20,619 nt of DNA from Saprospiraceae bacterium (lineage in GTDB: Bacteria > Bacteroidota > Bacteroidia > Chitinophagales > Saprospiraceae), in the NCBI GenBank assembly GCA_023299965.1, contig JALZVN010000022.1:1-20619 (forward strand), in the 5' to 3' direction. Within the stretch, counting starts at the first letter, position 1. Each line of letters opens with the position of its first letter. The notes under the pieces are model-generated. The model did no database searches, was not told where the DNA came from, and saw nothing but the letters and a program-made list of their open reading frames with translations. Positions 1-6,566 of the stretch are shown here, in pieces. The position numbers were made by a program, and so were the translations under genes.

Positions 1-116
1 TGTCGATTAGAGGCGCCTTCTTGAGGATTTCTCTAAGTGTATATAATACTGCTGAAGACCTACAAGTCTTGGCAGAAGCATTGACTACATTAAAGCAAAA
101 TACTACCAAGGTCTAA
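1..116 (+). CDS. C-terminal fragment of a probable class V aminotransferase-fold PLP enzyme
   Basis: An open frame enters from the left edge (codons in phase with position 3) and stops with TAA at 114-116, giving about 37 residues. The peptide contains RISLSVYNTAEDLQVLAEAL. This resembles the C-terminal small domain of class V aminotransferases and cysteine-desulfurase-like enzymes, where an 'RiS.hvYNt.eDld.l..aL' segment is typical. No catalytic residues (such as the PLP lysine) lie in the window, so the reaction cannot be given. The call rests on one short motif and the correct position of the stop after it; the rest of the gene lies outside the window. Confidence 0.55.
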   Translation, partial: SIRGAFLRISLSVYNTAEDLQVLAEALTTLKQNTTKV

Positions 117-199
117 TCATTTATTGATGTAGACAGATGAGGTATTTATGTGTACTCTAATTTTATAATCCTTTCTATTTTTCACCTGAAAATATATCT

Positions 200-652
200 A
201 TGAAAAATTTATTTGATGCTCAACAAACGAAAGAAACAATTTCTAGGATCGAAAACTTGACTCCTTCTACTAGCCCAAATTGGGGAAAGATGAATGTAGC
301 TCAAATGCTAGCGCATTGCAATGTAGCCTATGATATGGCGCATACAAATCAATATTCCAAAGCGGGAGGGTTTAAGAAATTTATGCTAAAGCTGTTTGTG
401 AAAAGAGCTGTTGTGGGCCCTAAACCGTACGGAAAAAATGGAAGAACTGCCCCGGAGTTTCTGATTACTGATGCACGCGAATTTGATCTTGAGAAAACAA
501 AGTTGGTCAATTATCTAAAAAAGACTCAGGAGCTGGGGGCATCCCATTTTCACAATAAGGAATCCACTTCCTTTGGAGAATTAAGCAGTACGGAATGGAA
601 TGTATTATTTGCCAAACACTTAGACCATCATTTGACACAATTTGGGGTATAA
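200..652 (+). CDS. DUF1569 family protein (DinB-like four-helix fold)
   Basis: 150 residues, no signal peptide, so cytoplasmic. The N-terminal part has WGKMNVAQMLAHCNVAYD (about 28-45) and the C-terminal part has EWNVLFAKHLDHHLTQFGV (about 132-150). This spacing is characteristic of the DUF1569 group within the DinB/YfiT-like metal-binding superfamily. His39, His140 and His143/144 are the likely metal ligands by analogy with DinB proteins. The biochemical role of the family is not established; related DinB-like proteins include thiol-dependent transferases. The gene stands alone, with about 80 bp upstream and 250 bp downstream, and no operon partner is evident. The ATG at 200 follows an A/T-rich stretch without a Shine-Dalgarno sequence, as is usual in Bacteroidota. 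Family assignment is fairly sure; function is unknown. Confidence 0.8.
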   Translation: MKNLFDAQQTKETISRIENLTPSTSPNWGKMNVAQMLAHCNVAYDMAHTNQYSKAGGFKKFMLKLFVKRAVVGPKPYGKNGRTAPEFLITDAREFDLEKTKLVNYLKKTQELGASHFHNKESTSFGELSSTEWNVLFAKHLDHHLTQFGV

Positions 653-664
653 AATGGATATCAC

Positions 665-693
665 AAGGCTTGAATGATATGAAGTCAAGTTTT
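665..693 (+). terminator. weak candidate terminator hairpin after the DUF1569 gene
   Basis: The arms 665-673 (AAGGCTTGA) and 685-693 (TCAAGTTTT) can form nine pairs, two of them G-U, around an 11-nt loop. The 3' arm ends in a T-run and the 5' arm starts with A residues. It sits 13 bp after the stop codon. The core stem is only 5 Watson-Crick pairs, so this is tentative. The rest of 694-904 shows no gene and no convincing motif. Confidence 0.3.
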
Positions 694-904
694 CATTTTA
701 TAGACATAGCCCTTATGGATTTATCCATTTGATAATCTGTTTATTTGTCCCATTTTCATAGCTTTCAATTTTACCTGTGGAAATAAAGCCAATATGTTGT
801 GCAGGCTAAGCTTTTTTCTTATTATTACTGTATAATTTACACTATGCTTCTGCCTTGAAAACAGCAATGAGCATAGAACTGACAACTATAATAAAACAAT
901 CAAT

Positions 905-2680
905 ATGGAATTTGGAGGAATAGACATGGTCGTACTCATTGGCTACTTATGTATCATGATGGGTATAGGCATCTGGTTTGCCTTTAAAGAGAAAAATGAA
1001 AGTGCTAAGGACTACTTCTTAGCATCTAGCTCACTTCCTTGGTGGGCAGTAGGGGGATCCTTGATCGCCTCCAATATTTCTACAGAACAGATATTAGGAA
1101 TGAATGGCTCTGGCTATGTGATGGGATTAGCCATTGGAGCTTATGAGTTGTTGGCTGCTTTAACGCTCATGCTGGTTGCCAAATTTCTTCTACCTATTTT
1201 TATCGACAAAGGCATTTATACTATGCCTCAGTTTTTGGAGCACAGATTCAATAAAAATGTAAGGACGATAATGGCTTACTTTTGGGTAGCCTTATTTGTA
1301 GTAGTAAATATTACTACTGTACTTTATTTAGGAGCTTTAGCCATAGAAAGCATTATTGGCATTCCACTAATCGCAGGTATAGCTTGCCTTGTTGTATATT
1401 CTGCCACCTTATCCATATTTGGGGGGCTAAAAGCAGTAGTGTGGACTGATGTGATTCAGGTAGTAATATTGATTATTGGTGGTTTTACTGCATCCTTTAT
1501 GGTACTTAGCTTTGTAGGAGGTGGTTCAGTGATGGGTGGTTTATCAGAGTTGTATATTCAAGCGCCAGGTCATTTTGATATGATTTTAGACAAGTCAAAT
1601 CCTTCGTATTCTGCATTGCCAGGTATAAGTGTTCTTGTAGGTGGTCTGTGGATTGCTAATGTATATTACTGGGGAAACAACCAGTATATTATACAAAGAG
1701 CGTTAGCAGCCAAAAGTCTTCAGGAGGCGCAAAAGGGGGTGGCATTTGCAGCTCTTATGAAATTGATTATTCCATTCTTCGCAGTTATACCAGGTATTGC
1801 AGCCTATGTGATCTTGAAAGATCCTGCCGCATATGGCTTTACAGGGGAGGGAATAATAAAAAATGACGAAGCTTTTCCTTGGGTGTTGAACAATTTTGTA
1901 CAAGTGGGATTCAAGGGGCTTGTATTAGCAGCCTTGATTGCCGCGATTGGGTCTTCTGTTAGTTCTATTGTTAACTCAGCTTCAACTATTTTCACACTAG
2001 ATATTTACAAAAGTGCTTTTGTCAAAGACGAAAGTGATGAGCATTATGTAAAGGTTGGACGAATCGCTTCAGTAGTTGCTTTAGTAGCGGGTGCGATCAT
2101 CGCTCCATTATTAGGCAGCTTGGGTCAAGTATTCCAATTTATACAAGAGTACACTGGATTTATTAGTCCAGGTGTAGTGGCAGTATTTTTATTTGGTATG
2201 TTCTGGAAAAGAACCACATCCTTTGCCGCGATGGCTGCGATATTGATCTCGATTCCACTTTCAGCGACACTGGCTTTTGCTATGCCAGAGCTTCCATTCT
2301 TGATGAGAATGGCTACTTGCTTTTCTTTAATCGTGATTTTAATCATATTGATATCTCTGTTTGGTACGACTAATACAGATGGTAAGCGCTCCAATGATAG
2401 TTCTTTCCGAGCTGGACTGATAGCAGTGGTTGCGCTCATTTCATTGCCTTCTGGTTTGAGAATATTGATGGGGGATGTCGATAATGTAGGGATGAGTATT
2501 GGTATTCTGGTCTTAGGGATGTGCGCTATTATCTTTGCCGCCCTATTGATGGAAAAGAAAGGAGACGATGCTAAAGCCATACAAGTAGAAACAGCGCTAT
2601 TCAAAACGGAAAGCATATTCAACATTACCTTTGTTGTTGTGAGCGTTATACTTGTCGCTATCTATTATATGCTTTGGTAA
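905..2680 (+). CDS. sodium:solute symporter (SSS/SGLT family, sugar-type)
   Basis: 591 residues, strongly hydrophobic throughout and consistent with about 14 membrane helices. It is an inner-membrane Na+-coupled transporter of the SSS family, closest in style to bacterial SglT sugar symporters. Diagnostic stretches are SLIASNISTEQILGMNGSGY (about 52-71, TM2 region, Na+/substrate site), the segment around GNNQYIIQRALAAKS (about 257-271, SSS signature) and SSVSSIVNSASTIFTLDIYK (about 351-370, the TM8 Na2-site region with conserved serines). The substrate cannot be read from sequence; hexose, galactose or inositol are all possible. Start: ATG 905 gives MEFGGIDMVV. An in-frame ATG at 926 is preceded by GGAGGA and would remove seven residues before the first helix, so the start is uncertain. 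It is unlinked to the laminarin PUL some 6 kb away. Confidence 0.9.
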   Translation: MEFGGIDMVVLIGYLCIMMGIGIWFAFKEKNESAKDYFLASSSLPWWAVGGSLIASNISTEQILGMNGSGYVMGLAIGAYELLAALTLMLVAKFLLPIFIDKGIYTMPQFLEHRFNKNVRTIMAYFWVALFVVVNITTVLYLGALAIESIIGIPLIAGIACLVVYSATLSIFGGLKAVVWTDVIQVVILIIGGFTASFMVLSFVGGGSVMGGLSELYIQAPGHFDMILDKSNPSYSALPGISVLVGGLWIANVYYWGNNQYIIQRALAAKSLQEAQKGVAFAALMKLIIPFFAVIPGIAAYVILKDPAAYGFTGEGIIKNDEAFPWVLNNFVQVGFKGLVLAALIAAIGSSVSSIVNSASTIFTLDIYKSAFVKDESDEHYVKVGRIASVVALVAGAIIAPLLGSLGQVFQFIQEYTGFISPGVVAVFLFGMFWKRTTSFAAMAAILISIPLSATLAFAMPELPFLMRMATCFSLIVILIILISLFGTTNTDGKRSNDSSFRAGLIAVVALISLPSGLRILMGDVDNVGMSIGILVLGMCAIIFAALLMEKKGDDAKAIQVETALFKTESIFNITFVVVSVILVAIYYMLW

Positions 2681-2701
2681 ATCATAGTATTTCTGTTGTA
2701 A

Positions 2702-2733
2702 TTTGACTTTTGCAACATGGCGTATTAGCTTTG
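2702..2733 (+). promoter_or_regulatory. Bacteroidota-type promoter for rluF
   Basis: TTTG at 2702-2705 and TAGCTTTG at 2726-2733 match the Bacteroidota -33 (TTTG) and -7 (TAnnTTTG) consensus, with a 20-nt gap. Transcription would start near 2738-2741, leaving a leader of about 15 nt before the ATG at 2755. The position excludes the upstream in-frame TTG at 2710 as translation start. This is the best-matching promoter in the window. Confidence 0.6.
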
Positions 2734-2754
2734 CGGACTCAAATTAAAGTAGCA

Positions 2755-3507
2755 ATGGATCGGTCGAATGAAAATTCTATAAGTTTAAACAAGTATATCG
2801 CCAGTACTGGACGTTGTTCTCGCAGAGAGGCTGATGTACTGATCAAGGCAGGAAAAGTCCAGTTAAATGGTGCAGTAGCCAACGCGGGTAATAGAGTTTT
2901 TGACGGAGATGAAGTACTCATAGAAGGACAATCGCTAAATGATAAGCCCAAAGCAGTATATCTGGTCTTTAACAAGCCAAAAGGTATCGTTTGTACTACG
3001 GACAAGCGAGAAAAGGATAACATCATCGATTATATCAATTATCACCAAAGGCTTTTCCCTATAGGTAGATTGGATAAGCGCTCAGAGGGTCTGATTTTTC
3101 TTACCAATGATGGAGACATAGTCAATAAGATCTTACGTGCCGGCAATAAGCACGAAAAAGAATATATAGTCTCCGTAAAGCAACCACTTAGTCAGAAGTT
3201 TCTTAGCGATATGGCTAAGGGAGTACCGATTCTAGGCACCGTCACCAAGAGATGTGTGGTCGAACGCATCAATAAGTTCACATTTCGTATAGTATTGATA
3301 CAAGGGCTCAATAGGCAGATTAGACGTATGTGCGAATACCTCGATTATGATGTATTAGCACTTCAGCGAGTACGTATCATGAATGTGCTATTGGGAAAAC
3401 TACCTGTTGGTAGCTGGAGAGAATTCAGTAAAATGGAGCTGGAGATATTGATGGCAGATGTAGCAGATTCTTCTAAAATATCAGCTGCAGACACGAAGGA
3501 CAAATAG
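2755..3507 (+). CDS. rluF: 23S rRNA pseudouridine synthase RluF
   Basis: 250 residues from the ATG at 2755. It converts a uridine in 23S rRNA to pseudouridine; the E. coli RluF target is U2604. An S4 RNA-binding domain lies at about 10-47 (SLNKYIASTGRCSRREAD...QLNG). The RsuA/RluBEF-type catalytic domain follows: the motif GRLDKRSEGL carries the catalytic Asp107, and LNRQIRRMCEY (about 185-195) is typical of this family. HEKEYIVSV and GVPILGTVTK are typical of RluF rather than RluB/E. A longer frame opens at TTG 2710, but those 15 extra residues fall before the S4 domain and overlap a strong promoter, so ATG 2755 is preferred. The polar, Ser/Ala/Asp/Lys-rich C-terminal tail is probably disordered. 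The gene converges on the TIM-barrel gene with 119 bp between the stops. Confidence 0.92.
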   Translation: MDRSNENSISLNKYIASTGRCSRREADVLIKAGKVQLNGAVANAGNRVFDGDEVLIEGQSLNDKPKAVYLVFNKPKGIVCTTDKREKDNIIDYINYHQRLFPIGRLDKRSEGLIFLTNDGDIVNKILRAGNKHEKEYIVSVKQPLSQKFLSDMAKGVPILGTVTKRCVVERINKFTFRIVLIQGLNRQIRRMCEYLDYDVLALQRVRIMNVLLGKLPVGSWREFSKMELEILMADVADSSKISAADTKDK

Positions 3508-3626
3508 TTTTGTAATAATTTTCCTAGTGGAGAATCCAAGGCATTCTCAATCCTTGTGCCATTCGTATCTACTTCTATTTGCATGAAGTCTTGAATAATT
3601 TGGAGCCCTAATTTCATATGCTATGG

Positions 3627-4598
3627 CTACACATTATACTCATTCAGTAGATCCAGGGTCTTACGAATCCCTTCCACCTCAGACAGTACATCTCCTTCAT
3701 ATTCTATCCCTATATAGCCCGTATAATTGGCTTCCTTAACTATTTGAAGCATCTTTCTATAGTTCGTCTTAGTTTCATTGCAAGACTTGTCAAAATCGTG
3801 GCTCTTGGCACTCACTCCTTTAGCGTAAGGCATCAACTCGGCGACACCTAGATATCTATTATATTCCTTTAGGCAGTCTCCACTCCAGCGTTTACCATTG
3901 GTTCTTTCTAAGCAGAAATTTCCAAAATCGGGTAGGGTGCCGCAGTTTTCAAGATTCACCTGTCTCATGACCTCACCTAGCCATTTACCGTCTGAGGAGT
4001 AACCGCCGTGATTCTCTACGACGACGTTGATACCATATGGCATAGCGTACTGCGCAAGTGCTCCTAAGCCAGATATAGCAGCCGATTGTACATCCTCGGC
4101 GCTGCCTTCACCAAAAGCATTTACTCGGATAGAATGACAACCCAAAGTCTTGGCCGCTTCTACCCATTTGTAGTGATTGATCACCGCCTCCTTTCTAGCC
4201 ATATCATCCGTATTTCCCAGATCACCTTCCCCGTCCACCATGATGAGCAATTGCTTCACACCATGATCATTAGCTTGTGTATTCAGTTCTTTCAGGTAGG
4301 CCTTCGCAGTACCTTTATCAAAAAACTGGTTGACATACTCGATGGCATCTATTCCAAATTCTTCCTTGGTAAATTTCGCAAAGCCCAGATTATCTAATTT
4401 TCCAGCCTTCAGCATCCTGTGCAAAGACCATTGCGCTAGTGATACAGAAAACCAAGGTTCACTTTTAGGGGCAGTAGATTTTTTGGATGAACCAGCATTA
4501 TCGGAGGTGCATGCAGACCAGCCAAGGAGACTAAGACCTAAGCCATATTTTGCGCTTTTTTCTATAAATCCTCTCCGTGAAGTATCCTTTGCTTTCAT
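3627..4598 (-). CDS. Tat-exported sugar phosphate isomerase/epimerase-like TIM-barrel protein
   Basis: 323 residues. The N-terminus has a twin-arginine signal (SRRGFIEKS at 7-15), a hydrophobic stretch and Cys30 in GWSAC, a possible lipobox. It should therefore fold in the cytoplasm and be exported. The mature part is an AP-endonuclease-2/xylose-isomerase-like TIM barrel. Glu195 (VVENHGG), Asp224 (PDFGNF), His267 (SHDF) and Glu299 (IGIEYEG) sit where the family binds its divalent metal. Such Tat-exported members are common in Bacteroidota. The exact sugar reaction is unknown; hydroxypyruvate isomerase, tagatose-epimerase and inosose types share the fold. Residues after Cys30 (TSDNAGSSKK) are not strongly acidic, so surface exposure is not predicted. 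It is transcribed alone, with repeat element A upstream. Confidence 0.85.
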   Translation of the reverse strand: MKAKDTSRRGFIEKSAKYGLGLSLLGWSACTSDNAGSSKKSTAPKSEPWFSVSLAQWSLHRMLKAGKLDNLGFAKFTKEEFGIDAIEYVNQFFDKGTAKAYLKELNTQANDHGVKQLLIMVDGEGDLGNTDDMARKEAVINHYKWVEAAKTLGCHSIRVNAFGEGSAEDVQSAAISGLGALAQYAMPYGINVVVENHGGYSSDGKWLGEVMRQVNLENCGTLPDFGNFCLERTNGKRWSGDCLKEYNRYLGVAELMPYAKGVSAKSHDFDKSCNETKTNYRKMLQIVKEANYTGYIGIEYEGDVLSEVEGIRKTLDLLNEYNV

Positions 4599-4659
4599 TA
4601 CCTAGCGTTTGAGCTCCAATATATGATTTATTGATCATTTAGTGGCTTTTTAAAGGATT

Positions 4660-4835
4660 GGGCGAGTCCCCAGTCATACGCCTCACGGCTTTATGACTGC
4701 GGTCACGTCATCCGCTATTACCAAGCACTCTATAGTGTGGTTCAGCCAGATGCCTGATATGTTCTTCCAGACCATCTCAGTCATGGCTTCACACACACTA
4801 TAGGGCACTTGATACCGCTTCTACCGTTCTCGCAA
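4660..4835 (+). repeat. structured intergenic repeat element, copy A
   Basis: A 176-bp block of higher GC than its surroundings fills most of the 339-bp gap between two divergent genes. Its 5' block begins GGGCGAGTCCCC (4660). Position 4701 starts GGTCACGTCATCCGCT, followed by CCAAGC and ACTCTATAG (4727-4735). The 3' block is CGCTTCTACCGTTCTCGCAA (4816-4835). All these blocks recur in the same order and at nearly the same spacing in copy B on the other strand. Internal structure: CAGTCAT (4671-4677) pairs with ATGACTG (4693-4699) and encloses GCC-TCAC-GGC. CTATAGTGTG (4730-4739) pairs with CACACTATAG (4794-4803), and inside that AGCC (4744-4747) pairs with GGCT (4785-4788). No plausible protein is encoded. 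From memory, similar elements recur between genes in many Bacteroidota genomes; this was not checked. Confidence 0.7.
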
Positions 4836-4922
4836 CAGATCTGAGTGACTAATCCAATATTTGCTAAATATTATGCAAAAATTATATTTGGTGATATATA
4901 AGACAATTTTCATCACTTTATT

Positions 4923-4930
4923 TATGTTTG
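4923..4930 (+). promoter_or_regulatory. -7 box upstream of the acyltransferase gene
   Basis: TATGTTTG matches TAnnTTTG exactly and ends 7 bp before the ATG at 4938. No TTTG lies at the expected -33 distance; the nearest is at 4887-4890, with a gap of 32. If used, the transcript would be leaderless or nearly so. Confidence 0.35.
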
Positions 4931-4937
4931 CAGCTTC

Positions 4938-5816
4938 ATGGCTACAAAGTTTGCGTACTATCTTTTTTTATTGCCTTTATCTTACTTACCACAATTTGTG
5001 TTATACAGGTTTTCGGATCTAGTATACCTGGTGTTGGTCTATATCATCCGTTATCGAAGAAGTATAATAACCAGCAATATAGAAGGAAGCTTCCCCGGTA
5101 AATCTAGCGAAGAGCTTAAACAAATCCGCTTAGATTACTACAAGCATCTTGGAGATATTATTGTGGAGACTATTAGTAATTTTAGTGTAAGCAAAAAGTG
5201 CTTAGAAGAAAACTTTACTTTCGAAAATATAGATCTCATGGAAGATCTCTACGCTCAAGGTAAATCAGTAATAGTGATGGGAGGGCATTATGGCAATTGG
5301 GAAAGATATGCCATTGCCGTTGGAGATCAGACCAGGCATAAGCAATTAGCAATCTTTAAACCGTTCAAGAACAAATTCTTCGATCAAAAAATGAAGAAGG
5401 CTAGGGAGCGCTACGGTATTCAAATGATCTCCATGAGAATGGCCAAAAAGTATTTCATCAAGAATCCTGATGAATTGAAGTGCATCACCTTTGCTATGGA
5501 TCAGTGGACCCCCAATGCTAAGCAAGCCTATTGGACAAAGTTTCTTCAAAGAGATACCTCTTTCTTTCCAGCTGCAGAATTATTAGCCAAAGAATTCAAT
5601 TGGGCTGTTATATACTGTGGTCTAGAAAAGAAAAAACGAGGTCACTATCATGCGACTTTTGATCTAATATCTAATGACCCTCAAAATACAGCAGAAGGGG
5701 AAATAATGGAATCTTTCGTGAAAAAGCTCGAGGCTAGTATTCAAACCAATCCTCCACACTGGCTTTGGTCTCATCGTAGATGGAAGAAAACCAAAAAAGA
5801 GGTGTTCAATAGCTAG
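4938..5816 (+). CDS. lysophospholipid / lipid A acyltransferase (LpxL/HtrB family)
   Basis: 292 residues, the usual length for the family. Hydrophobic N-terminal segments (about 5-37) anchor it to the inner membrane. The catalytic HX4E motif is clear: His117 and Glu122 in GGHYGNWE. It also has the conserved Asp-Gln pair in MDQWTPN and the C-terminal NPPHWLWSHRRWK segment seen in LpxL-type acyltransferases. Members transfer a secondary acyl chain from acyl-ACP to lipid A, or acylate related lipids such as ornithine or aminolipids, so the acceptor here is not certain. It begins directly downstream of repeat element A and is followed by an unrelated gene after 186 bp, so it is probably monocistronic. 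The ATG at 4938 gives the expected N-terminus. Confidence 0.9.
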   Translation: MATKFAYYLFLLPLSYLPQFVLYRFSDLVYLVLVYIIRYRRSIITSNIEGSFPGKSSEELKQIRLDYYKHLGDIIVETISNFSVSKKCLEENFTFENIDLMEDLYAQGKSVIVMGGHYGNWERYAIAVGDQTRHKQLAIFKPFKNKFFDQKMKKARERYGIQMISMRMAKKYFIKNPDELKCITFAMDQWTPNAKQAYWTKFLQRDTSFFPAAELLAKEFNWAVIYCGLEKKKRGHYHATFDLISNDPQNTAEGEIMESFVKKLEASIQTNPPHWLWSHRRWKKTKKEVFNS

Positions 5817-6002
5817 TTGGAATAAGCCAAATTTGCCTTTCATACTCAATTTACGATACGCAAATAGGCCTAACAAACTCATTGGTATGCTCAGCAAATA
5901 CTTTGTATAATGAGTGTGATGATGCTCACGAAGCCGTAATATCAGGACAGTATAGGAATCCTTTGATAATATAGGTGGGACATAAATTCCTTATCTTAGA
6001 AT

Positions 6003-6524
6003 ATGCTTAGCAAAAACCAAATGCAAAGAGTACTGATCATTGGGAATTGTGCTTCTGGAAAGTCTACACTTGCTAAAAAGCTTCATGCGATTACCCAATT
6101 ACCTATCATACACCTTGATCAACATTATTGGAATCCGGGATGGATTGAAACGCCTAAAGAAATGTGGGAAGCGAAAATTAAGGTCTTGAGCATGCAGGAA
6201 TCTTATATCATGGACGGAAACTATTCTGGAACACTAGCCATGAGATTAAAACAATCAGATACATTGATATACCTTGAGCAAAACAGTCTAAAGTGCTTTT
6301 GGAGAGCCGTCAAGCGGATATTAAAATATAAAGGGCGAACTAGACCAGATATGCATGAAGGTTGCCCTGAGCGTTTCGATATTGACTTTTTACACTATAT
6401 TCTTGCCTTTAGATGGATAGTAGGAGGGAGAATAGAGAAAATATTGGCTGCTAATGACTATTCTGCCGAAGTGATTCGTTTAAAAGATGATAAATCTGTT
6501 GAGGCATATTTAGAATCTCTATAA
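6003..6524 (+). CDS. P-loop AAA/adenylate-kinase-like protein ('DNA topology modulation protein FlaR' family)
   Basis: 173 residues. Walker A is GNCASGKST (14-22, Lys20). Later blocks are HLDQHYWNPGWIETP, YIMDGNYSGTLAMRL and GRTRPDMHEGCPERFD, which are hallmarks of the small P-loop family annotated as topology modulation protein/FlaR or adenylate kinase-like. The RTRPDM...CPERF segment resembles a lid with arginines for phosphoryl transfer. The name FlaR comes from early genetics in other bacteria; the true substrate is not known. Cytoplasmic. Met7 (ATG 6021, MQRVLIIGNC) is an equally plausible start, matches the usual N-terminus better, and would leave a leader after the near-consensus box TATCTTAG at 5992-5999. 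The gene is followed 42 bp later by the M1 peptidase gene, which has its own -7 box. Confidence 0.85.
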   Translation: MLSKNQMQRVLIIGNCASGKSTLAKKLHAITQLPIIHLDQHYWNPGWIETPKEMWEAKIKVLSMQESYIMDGNYSGTLAMRLKQSDTLIYLEQNSLKCFWRAVKRILKYKGRTRPDMHEGCPERFDIDFLHYILAFRWIVGGRIEKILAANDYSAEVIRLKDDKSVEAYLESL

Positions 6525-6529
6525 GATTA

Positions 6530-6537
6530 TATCTTTG
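6530..6537 (+). promoter_or_regulatory. -7 box upstream of the M1 peptidase gene
   Basis: TATCTTTG matches TAnnTTTG exactly, 29 bp before the ATG at 6567. The upstream element is poor: TTTA at 6509-6512 has a 17-nt gap, and no TTTG lies at the consensus distance. It suggests the peptidase can be transcribed independently of the gene before it. Confidence 0.4.
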
Positions 6538-6566
6538 AGTACTTAATTTAAGAAGCGTACCATATC

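Noticed and set aside
2125..2625. 166-codon minus-strand frame within the symporter gene
   Set aside because: Antisense to a well-conserved membrane transporter; composition is the mirror of hydrophobic codons and no motif is present.
2710..2754. TTG-started N-terminal extension of RluF
   Set aside because: It overlaps an exact promoter -7 box and precedes the S4 domain by residues not expected in the family; ATG 2755 is better.
3530..3548. Hairpin GAGAAT-N7-ATTCTC between rluF and the TIM-barrel gene as a terminator
   Set aside because: Only six pairs, no T-run on either strand, and a competing CAAGG/CCTTG pairing; not convincing.
905..4598. Symporter and TIM-barrel isomerase as parts of the laminarin PUL
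   Set aside because: They are separated from the PUL by four unrelated genes, lie on different strands and have separate promoters; a functional link would be speculation.
5664..5990. Minus-strand open frame through the acyltransferase/FlaR gap, including a histidine-rich stretch (REHHHTHYTKY)
   Set aside because: About 58 intergenic codons are open, but there is no ATG in a sensible place, half the frame is antisense to the acyltransferase gene, and no family is recognisable. It could be a gene remnant, but chance explains it.
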